Shown here one piece after another: positions 1 through 5,385 of a stretch of DNA of 6,636 nt; position 1 is the first letter of the stretch; each line of letters opens with the position of its first letter. Made by a program: the position numbers and the translations under genes. This stretch comes from an uncultured Collinsella sp. (lineage in GTDB: Bacteria; Actinomycetota; Coriobacteriia; Coriobacteriales; Coriobacteriaceae). Below the pieces are notes generated by a model that saw only the letters and a program-made list of their open reading frames with translations, was not told the DNA's origin and ran no database searches. The stretch covers positions 1-6,636 of the forward strand of contig CAADVJ010000238.1 in NCBI GenBank assembly GCA_900752475.1. Direction: 5' to 3'.

Positions 1-528
1 GAACCGCCAGTCCCCAGGCCCACCGATGAGGATGGCGTCGAAGAAGGCCGTGCACGTCCCGGTGTTGTACACCGAGGGCCCGCCGGCGATGATGATGGGG
101 TCGTCTTCGCCGCGGTCGGCCGCTAACAGCGGAATGCCAGCGAGGTCGAGTGCCTCGAGGAAGTTCGTCACCGCCATCTCGTGCGGCACATGCAGGCCGA
201 CAATATCAAACGAAGCGACCGGCGCAGCGCCCTCGAGCGACAGCAGCGGAATACCCGCCTCGCGCATGGCATCACCCATATCGGGCCACGGCACATAGCC
301 ACGCTCGCAGGAGATGCCCTCGGCCTGGTTAAGGATGTTGTAGAGGATGGCGATACCCTGGTTGGGCAGACCGACCTCGTACACATCCGGGTAGATCAGG
401 CAGCAACGGTAGTCGGCATCGGCCTTGGAAAGCGTGCCCCACTCGTGATCGATATAGCGACTCGGCTTCTCGACCTTGGCGAGCAACGGCTCAATTAAAT
501 GAAAACAATCTTGGTACGGAACGCGCAA
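1..528 (-). CDS. TIGR03960-type B12-binding radical SAM protein, N-terminal part (3' end outside window)
   Basis: The 176 visible residues match the N-terminal, cobalamin-binding-like region of the TIGR03960 radical SAM family, whose biochemical role is unknown. Family-like stretches, in order, are a KPSRYIDHEWG segment near residues 21-31, YPDVYEVGLPNQGIAILYNILN (46-67), PWPDMGDAMREAGIPLLSLE (80-99), a FDIVGLHVPHEM strand (107-118), LDLAGIPL (127-134) and DDPIIIAGGPSVYN (142-155). The CxxxCxxC iron-sulfur motif should lie beyond the left edge and is not visible. The start is TTG at 528: no in-frame ATG or GTG lies nearby, and AGGGG sits 7 nt upstream. The start is 10 nt after the stop of the DUF697-like gene, so it is probably co-translated with it. 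The first dozen codons are unusually AT-rich for this region. At the edge the sequence reads IGGPGDWRF where the family normally has an IGEGE-like acidic motif. The family call is from memory of conserved motifs, not a search. Confidence 0.85.
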   Translation of the reverse strand, partial: MRVPYQDCFHLIEPLLAKVEKPSRYIDHEWGTLSKADADYRCCLIYPDVYEVGLPNQGIAILYNILNQAEGISCERGYVPWPDMGDAMREAGIPLLSLEGAAPVASFDIVGLHVPHEMAVTNFLEALDLAGIPLLAADRGEDDPIIIAGGPSVYNTGTCTAFFDAILIGGPGDWRF

Positions 529-535
529 CGGAAAA

Positions 536-540
536 CCCCT
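536..540 (-). promoter_or_regulatory. Shine-Dalgarno AGGGG that fixes the TTG start of the radical SAM gene
   Basis: On the coding strand AGGGG lies 7 nt before TTG (528-526). Its first bases belong to the TAG stop codon (541-539) of the preceding gene, so the ribosome that terminates there sits on the next start. No other plausible initiation codon is available near the beginning of family similarity. Confidence 0.7.
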
Positions 541-1468
541 AAGCAGCGAGATCGGATGCGTCTTGGTAGGACGCCATAGGACGGGTAGCGCCCGCGACCG
601 TGGTCACCAGATTGCGAACGCGGGAGAACGTGGCAGTGACCACCTCGTTGGCACGGCTGTAGTCGACATCGCGCTCGTAGAGCGAAACGAGCGCACGGCC
701 CATGCCATAGGTGCCCGCGGCAGCAGTGAGCGCCTTGACGGCAAACCCAATATGCGGCGTCTGCTTGACGAGCGCGCGGGTGACCGCGCGGATCACCAAG
801 CCGCCGGCAAGCACGCCCGCGACCTCGTAGCCGCGCTCGGGCTTAATGCCGCGTCCAAAGACGGCAGCGAGCTCAAAGAGCATGCCCACCTGCGCCAGCG
901 CCATAACGGGATAATCGGCGCCCGGCAAAAACACCAGCGCACCGGTCGCCATATTGGTGAGCGCGCACGAGGTGATGATACGATTGGCCGCCGCGATGCG
1001 CATGAAAGCAAAGTTCGCCGCAAAGGCCGTTTCCTTGTCGGTGCGATCGAGAATCCAGCGGGCAAGCGTCTCGAGCAGATACGTCTTATCGGTTGCCGCT
1101 ACCATGCCGAGCATGGGCGTGGACTCCTCGATAAACGGCACCTCCACAGCAGACTCGGCAAGCACGCACACGGGCGCACCGGCGATCACGAGCTCCTGCA
1201 CGGCACTCTCCAAGCGGTCGGAACCACACGAGAGCACCAGCACCACATCGGTATCGGTCTTTGGAGCAATTCGCTCCTCCCCCAGACGCTCGACGCGCAC
1301 AATGCCCGAGGTCGTCTGCGGCACAAAGGCGTCACGCACCGTCTCGGCCAGAAAGCGCGAGGCGGACGAATCCAGATAGACCGAGACGCGCACCGGCGTA
1401 TCGGAATCCTTCTTAACGGACGCGCCCATCTTAAAAGCGCGGGTCAGCTTATCTACGGGAATTTTCAT
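539..1468 (-). CDS. DUF697-like protein of unknown function with a G-domain-like N-terminal half
   Basis: The protein has 309 residues and its function is unknown. Residues about 148-265 resemble DUF697, a domain often joined to Era-like GTPases: a helical segment AFMRIAAANRIITSCALTN (154-172), then FLPGADYPVMALAQVGMLFELAAVFGRG (180-207, key residues P182, D185, Q193, M196), GGLVIRAVTRAL (222-233) and GFAVKALTAAAGTYGMGRAL (241-260). Several of these helices are hydrophobic enough to be membrane-associated. Residues about 26-138 alternate strands and helices: VRVSVYLD, TDVVLVLSCG (73-82), then a helix and GAPVCVLAE (97-105). That pattern is like the second half of a small G domain, but no GxxxxGKS/T P-loop or NKxD motif is present. 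It may therefore be a degenerate GTPase or an unrelated alpha/beta domain. The ATG has a strong GGAGGGG 6 nt upstream. The gene starts 18 nt after rodA and leads directly into the radical SAM gene. The DUF697 assignment comes from remembered motifs; a role in envelope growth is only suggested by the neighbours. Confidence 0.72.
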   Translation of the reverse strand: MKIPVDKLTRAFKMGASVKKDSDTPVRVSVYLDSSASRFLAETVRDAFVPQTTSGIVRVERLGEERIAPKTDTDVVLVLSCGSDRLESAVQELVIAGAPVCVLAESAVEVPFIEESTPMLGMVAATDKTYLLETLARWILDRTDKETAFAANFAFMRIAAANRIITSCALTNMATGALVFLPGADYPVMALAQVGMLFELAAVFGRGIKPERGYEVAGVLAGGLVIRAVTRALVKQTPHIGFAVKALTAAAGTYGMGRALVSLYERDVDYSRANEVVTATFSRVRNLVTTVAGATRPMASYQDASDLAA

Positions 1469-1486
1469 AGCAAACCCCTCCAGCGG

Positions 1487-2713
1487 TTACGCGGCGCCCG
1501 AACGATGCCGCCATATGGATTGTACGATACCCACAGTCAGCAGCTGAATCATCATCGAAGACGAACCGAAGCTAATAAACGGTAGCGGAATACCGGTAAT
1601 CGGCATCATGCCAATGCACATGCCGATGTTTTCGAAAGTCTGGAACGCCCACATGCCAACGATGCCCACACACGAAAGACGCAAAAACAGCGACTCGCAC
1701 TTAAAGGCGACGCGAATCGTCGAAAAGATCAGCAGCACGTAGAGGCACAGGAGCAAAAAGGAACCGCAAAAGCCAAAGGTCTCGGACAGGAAGGCGAAGA
1801 CGAAGTCGGTGTGGAACTCAGGCAGAAAGCCGCCGGCCGACTGCGTCGCATGCCCCAGGCCCTTACCAAAGAAGCCGCCCGAGCCAACGGCGATAAGCGA
1901 CTGCTGCAGGTTGTAGGCATCGTCCGAATCGGCATTATCGGGGTCGATAAAGACCGTCAGACGGTTCATCTGATACTGCTTGATAAGCACATCGTGGCCG
2001 AGCAACGAATCAAAGACCGAATCAAGCGCCAGGACGAGGGCCACCAGGCCCACGAGCAGGGCCAGGGTCGACAGCACCCATTCGCGGCGTGCACCGCTCA
2101 TGCAGATGACGATGGCGCCCGAAACCAGCACGACCAGGCCCGAGCCCAGGTCACCCATGGCAACGACGGCCAAAAACGGAATGGACAGCATGCCGCAGAG
2201 CTTGACGTAGTCGCGAACGGTATCGATGCGACCGTTATACTGCGAGCCAAGCGTAGCAATAAAGAAGATGGTGATGAGCTTGGCAAGCTCAACCGGCTGG
2301 AACGTCAAGCCGATACCGGGAATCTTGATCCAGCCCGTCATGCCCAGACCGCCCGTATAGGACAGACCCGGAATCTTGGGCGAGAAGATCACGATCAGGT
2401 CGATGACGAGCAACGCCGTCGAGAAATTGGAAATACCGCGCAGGTCGGTTCGCCAGACGAGCACCGCCAGCACCGCTCCGATGCCAATTCCCAGCAAATG
2501 GCGCGAGAACGAAGCATCGGCCTTAAACTGCGAAGCCGACCAGATAATGATGGCACCGTAGGCGACGAGCGCCACAGTAGCCACGAGCACACCGATATGC
2601 ACCTTTTGGCGAAACGTGCCGCGCGAGGCCGAAAGTTGCTTGTTGACGCGGTCCAGGCTGCTGCGAGAGCCGGTCTTGGTTGAACGGAACAGATCCGCCG
2701 GAGAAAAATCCAT
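1487..2713 (-). CDS. rodA: Rod-shape-determining SEDS glycosyltransferase RodA
   Basis: RodA polymerises lipid II into glycan strands in the cytoplasmic membrane and works with PBP2 in the elongasome. The 408-residue protein has a cytosolic N-terminal extension of about 38 residues, then about ten hydrophobic segments. SEDS motifs are clear: IIIWSASQ (55-62), GWIKIPGIGLTFQPVELAKL (127-146, the usual QPSE read as QPVE), MGDLGSGLVV (186-195), QQSLIAVGSGGFFGKGLG (270-287), LPEFHTDFVFAFLSETFGF (297-315) and NIGMCIGMMPITGIPLPFISFGSSS (362-386). Pairing with the adjacent mrdA, and a PITGIPLPF motif, favours RodA over FtsW. Oddly, the extracellular loop that in most RodA and FtsW proteins reads DPxGxGYN, and carries the essential aspartate, here reads ADSDDAYN (261-268). 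D262 may still serve if one residue is deleted in the alignment. The ATG has AGGAGG 5 nt upstream, overlapping the mrdA stop; the gap is 9 nt. The gene looks intact. Confidence 0.97.
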   Translation of the reverse strand: MDFSPADLFRSTKTGSRSSLDRVNKQLSASRGTFRQKVHIGVLVATVALVAYGAIIIWSASQFKADASFSRHLLGIGIGAVLAVLVWRTDLRGISNFSTALLVIDLIVIFSPKIPGLSYTGGLGMTGWIKIPGIGLTFQPVELAKLITIFFIATLGSQYNGRIDTVRDYVKLCGMLSIPFLAVVAMGDLGSGLVVLVSGAIVICMSGARREWVLSTLALLVGLVALVLALDSVFDSLLGHDVLIKQYQMNRLTVFIDPDNADSDDAYNLQQSLIAVGSGGFFGKGLGHATQSAGGFLPEFHTDFVFAFLSETFGFCGSFLLLCLYVLLIFSTIRVAFKCESLFLRLSCVGIVGMWAFQTFENIGMCIGMMPITGIPLPFISFGSSSMMIQLLTVGIVQSIWRHRSGAA

Positions 2714-2718
2714 CGCAA

Positions 2719-2724
2719 CCTCCT
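2719..2724 (-). promoter_or_regulatory. Shine-Dalgarno AGGAGG of rodA, overlapping the mrdA stop codon
   Basis: The last two bases of the mrdA TAG stop (2725-2723) are the first two of a perfect AGGAGG, 5 nt before the rodA ATG (2713). This is the strongest ribosome binding site in the window, and its position implies coupled translation of PBP2 and its partner polymerase. Confidence 0.8.
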
Positions 2725-4792
2725 ATCGAACCGAAGAATCGCCCGAGGCCGAAGAGGTATCGGGCTCGTCATAAATCACGCCGAGCACGTCGCGCACGAC
2801 ATGCATCGCGGTATCTGAGCCGCCGCCGCCCTGCTCCAGAACAGTAGCGATGACATACTTGGGGTCATCGGCCGGTGCATAGGCGCAGAACCACGCGTAT
2901 TCGTCCTCGCCACTTTTCTCGCCCGTGCCCGACTTGCCGTATACCTGCGGCGTCAGGGTGCCAAAGTGCGCCGCCAGGGACGTCGATGCCGTGTAAATCA
3001 CGTCGTGCATGCCGTTGCGAACTAGAGCCAAATCCGAATCGCTGTTGATCTTGGCCTCCAGGCGCTTCTTCTTGCCCTTGCCGTTGTACTTATAGGCATC
3101 GCCGTCGCCATCGCGCGATACGGCAGACAAAAACACGTGAGGCACGTACTGTTTGCCGCCGTTGGCAAGACCCATATAGGCCCACGCCATCTGCAGGGGC
3201 GCCACCAGGATGTCCCCCTGGCCGATGGCAATGTTGGTCATATCGCCGGCATTCCACTTGCGGTCCTCGGCAGAGGCGTCGGTGAAGTACGACTCTTTCC
3301 ACTCGGCATCGGGAATACGACCCGCGCCTTCACTCGGCAGATCGATACCGCAGGTCTTGCCCAGGCCCCAGCGACGAAAGACCTCTTGCAGGCCCTCGGA
3401 ATGTTGCTCGTCATAAAAGAACGCCTTACCCATGTCGTAGAAGACAGGGTCGCACGAGTTGGCGATACCCGATTGCAGCGTCATGGTGCCGTGGCCAGAC
3501 GTCAGCCAGCAGCGCTTGCCCCACGACTTGCCCAGACCCGTCCAATAGCCCGTGCAGTTGGTTGTCTGCGTTGAAGTGTAGGTTCCAAACTCAAGACCGG
3601 CCAGTGCCGAGAGCGGCTTGATGGTCGAAGCCGACATGTACTGTCCGCTAATGGCGCGGTTGAGCAGCGGGTGCGAACCCTTGTCATCATTGAGCTCGGT
3701 CCACACGTCATTTGAGACGCCACCGATAAAGACGGACGGATCGAACTTGGGCTCGCTCGCCATGCCCAGGATCTCGCCGTTGTTGGGATCGAGACACACC
3801 ACGGCGCCGTTGCCGGCATTGCTGTAGCCAGTGGTCTTGGCAAGCTCGATAGCGCTCGCCAGCGCCGTCTCACAGGCCTGTTGGATCTTAAGGTCGAGCG
3901 TGAGCTTAATGTCGGAGCCGGCCTTCGCGGGCACGGCGCCGGCCTGACCGGTCACATTGCCCGAGGCATCGACCTTGACGGTCTGCTCGCCACGAATACC
4001 CTGCAGCAGGTTTTCGTAGTAGCTCTCAACGCCCGCCTGGCCCACGATATCGCCCGACTGGTACGTAATCTTGCCAGCAGAAGCATCATCATCGCCAGAG
4101 GTTTTCTTATTCTGGGCCTCGAGCTGCTCGGAGGTAATGGTGCCGGTATAGCCCAAGATATGACATGCCGTCTCGCCATATGGATACTGGCGCTCGGTAC
4201 GCTCGGCAATCTTGACGCCCGGGAACTCGCCGGCATGCTCCTGAATATAGGCAACCGTGGAGCGACGGACGTCCGTCGCGATGGTATGCAGACTCTGTGC
4301 GCCCTCTGTATTGTCCTGAATATTGCGAAGGACCGCCACGTAAGGCATTCCAAGCACGTTGGCAAGATGGCGAACCAGAACCTCATCCTCGGCAAGGTCG
4401 CGGTAGGCCACGACAGCAAGTGAGGGACGGTTCTGGACAAGCGCCACGCCATTGCGGTCGAGGATGCGGCCGCGCACAGCGGGAGTGGTAACGGTGCGAG
4501 TCTGATTGCTATTAGCCTGCTTCTCGTAATAGTCCGACGAGACCATCTGCATGCCCCACAGCTTGACGGCGAGCGCCGCAAACATCGCGCCCACACCCGT
4601 GGTGAGGATGGAAAAGCGGCCCTTAAAGGCGGTCGCCGCGGTATTGCCCTCGCCCTCGGTGGCGCGCGGGGCCGTTCCATGCTGCGTATCGTAGGTAAAA
4701 CGGGAATCGCCACGACGCATGATGACCAGCGCGACCACGATGGCCACAACCAGCACGATACCGGCGATAATAACCGTCAACTGGGAAGACAT
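2723..4792 (-). CDS. mrdA: Penicillin-binding protein 2, elongasome D,D-transpeptidase
   Basis: This class B PBP cross-links the glycan made by RodA, with its catalytic domain outside the membrane. Of 689 residues, about 57-84 form the usual membrane anchor. The pedestal domain follows, with RGRILDRNGVALVQNRPSLA (107-126), RQYPYGETACHILGYTG (201-217) and GDIVGQAGVESYYENLLQGIRG (247-268). The transpeptidase domain has SxxK as S389-T-I-K392 (within QYMSASTIKP, where PGSTFKP is commoner), the second motif as S446-C-D448 (SxD is normal in PBP2) and the third as K620-S-G-T623. C413, C428, H434 and C447 match the spacing of the zinc site reported in Acinetobacter PBP2. Residues 5-25 form a second, extra hydrophobic helix ahead of the anchor, followed by RR and a polar linker. 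The C-terminal tail is Asp/Ser-rich. At 689 residues it is somewhat longer than E. coli PBP2 (about 630). GGGGAGG lies 7 nt before the ATG and touches the mreD stop; the gap is 13 nt. The gene is intact. Confidence 0.96.
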   Translation of the reverse strand: MSSQLTVIIAGIVLVVAIVVALVIMRRGDSRFTYDTQHGTAPRATEGEGNTAATAFKGRFSILTTGVGAMFAALAVKLWGMQMVSSDYYEKQANSNQTRTVTTPAVRGRILDRNGVALVQNRPSLAVVAYRDLAEDEVLVRHLANVLGMPYVAVLRNIQDNTEGAQSLHTIATDVRRSTVAYIQEHAGEFPGVKIAERTERQYPYGETACHILGYTGTITSEQLEAQNKKTSGDDDASAGKITYQSGDIVGQAGVESYYENLLQGIRGEQTVKVDASGNVTGQAGAVPAKAGSDIKLTLDLKIQQACETALASAIELAKTTGYSNAGNGAVVCLDPNNGEILGMASEPKFDPSVFIGGVSNDVWTELNDDKGSHPLLNRAISGQYMSASTIKPLSALAGLEFGTYTSTQTTNCTGYWTGLGKSWGKRCWLTSGHGTMTLQSGIANSCDPVFYDMGKAFFYDEQHSEGLQEVFRRWGLGKTCGIDLPSEGAGRIPDAEWKESYFTDASAEDRKWNAGDMTNIAIGQGDILVAPLQMAWAYMGLANGGKQYVPHVFLSAVSRDGDGDAYKYNGKGKKKRLEAKINSDSDLALVRNGMHDVIYTASTSLAAHFGTLTPQVYGKSGTGEKSGEDEYAWFCAYAPADDPKYVIATVLEQGGGGSDTAMHVVRDVLGVIYDEPDTSSASGDSSVR
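4262..4279. repeat. 18-bp perfect palindrome inside mrdA
   Basis: GCGACGGACGTCCGTCGC reads the same on both strands and has no central spacer. It falls in mrdA codons 172-177 (ATDVRR). It could be a protein-binding or restriction-related site, but in a GC-rich coding sequence chance is a fair explanation. Confidence 0.35.
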
Positions 4793-4805
4793 CTACGGGC
4801 CTCCC

Positions 4806-5372
4806 CTATTTGAGCTTGCGGGTCTTGGGCTTAAAGCGCATACCCGTCTGGCGTCCGCCACGTGCGGAGAATCCATAGCCGGACTGTGGCACGACGCCGG
4901 ACATCAAAAACGGAATGGCAACCAGACCCGTCAGGATCGAGGACGGCAGCGCATGGCCGAAGATCGCCACGACAAAGCTCGTCTCCAAACCCATAAACAG
5001 CAAGATGATGCTGTAAATCACATTAATGACGAGCGCAAAGGCGCCCACAGTGACGCCGCGCGCACTCGGGGTACCGCCCGTCTGACCGACGGCGCTGTGC
5101 ACCAGGGCAAAAGAACCAACGGTCAGCAGGAGTGACATAACGCCCACCGGCACGGCAGCGGACAGGTCATAAAACAAGCCGCTGCAAAAACCGCACACGA
5201 CGGCACGGGTCGGGTCGCCCGAGAACACGCTTAGGCACACCAAGATAATCATGAAGTTGACGCGACCGCCCGCAATGGGGGTCTGCGGTGCCAGGCCTGC
5301 CTGCAGCAGCACGCACACAATGGCGGCGATCACAAACGTGCGGGAGCTCATCCCCTGCTCGTGTAGATCCAT
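4806..5372 (-). CDS. mreD: Rod-shape-determining membrane protein MreD
   Basis: MreD is a small polytopic membrane protein that binds MreC and supports the Rod complex. The protein has 188 residues from this start, close to the family's usual 160-190. It has about five or six hydrophobic segments, beginning with FVIAAIVCVLLQAGLA, then NFMIILVCLSVFSG, and the family-typical GFCSGLFYDLSAAVPVGVMS. Two more hydrophobic stretches follow (VNVIYSIILLFMGL and SILTGLVAIPFLMSG), and then a strongly basic tail ending KPKTRKLK that is probably cytosolic. Two ATG codons lie two codons apart. The second (5372) is preferred because TAGGGGG (5386-5380) is 7 nt upstream, the same spacing as at several other junctions here; the first (5378) leaves only 1 nt. 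The family is poorly conserved, so the call leans on position between mreC and mrdA as well as on topology and the GLFYDL motif. Confidence 0.92.
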   Translation of the reverse strand: MDLHEQGMSSRTFVIAAIVCVLLQAGLAPQTPIAGGRVNFMIILVCLSVFSGDPTRAVVCGFCSGLFYDLSAAVPVGVMSLLLTVGSFALVHSAVGQTGGTPSARGVTVGAFALVINVIYSIILLFMGLETSFVVAIFGHALPSSILTGLVAIPFLMSGVVPQSGYGFSARGGRQTGMRFKPKTRKLK

Positions 5373-5379
5373 GGACATG

Positions 5380-5385
5380 CCCCCT
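5380..5385 (-). promoter_or_regulatory. Shine-Dalgarno AGGGGG that favours the second ATG of mreD
   Basis: AGGGGG begins inside the mreC TAG stop codon. It is 1 nt from the ATG at 5378 and 7 nt from the ATG at 5372; only the second distance allows normal initiation. Confidence 0.65.

Noticed and set aside
61..80. Short inverted repeat GGTGT/ACACC with a 3-nt loop
   Set aside because: Five-bp arms inside coding sequence are expected by chance, and no T run follows.
563..1585. A 340-codon open frame on the plus strand opposite the DUF697-like gene
   Set aside because: It is an antisense shadow: low-complexity, His/Arg-rich composition with no recognisable motif, and it crosses the well-supported gene junction. 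GC-rich genes often give long opposite frames.
1811..2683. A 290-codon open frame on the plus strand opposite rodA
   Set aside because: Highly polar, His/Arg/Gln-rich translation typical of the complement of membrane-protein codons; rodA is unambiguous on the other strand.
1487..2713. Assignment of the SEDS protein as FtsW
   Set aside because: It directly follows mrdA in a mreBCD operon and shows RodA-type PITGIPLPF and PEFHTDF motifs; no division genes are nearby.
2927..3454. PBP2 second and third motifs read SCD and KSG and not SxN and KTG
   Set aside because: Considered as signs of an inactive enzyme, but SxD is usual in the PBP2 subgroup and KSG is a tolerated variant; the nucleophile Ser389 and Lys392 are present.
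3881..4423. A 180-codon plus-strand open frame opposite mrdA
   Set aside because: It lies wholly inside the PBP2 coding region, has no family motif and no separate ribosome binding site that I could support.
5376..5378. First ATG of mreD as the start
   Set aside because: It lies only 1 nt from the Shine-Dalgarno core; the ATG two codons later has the proper 7-nt spacing. The difference is just two residues.
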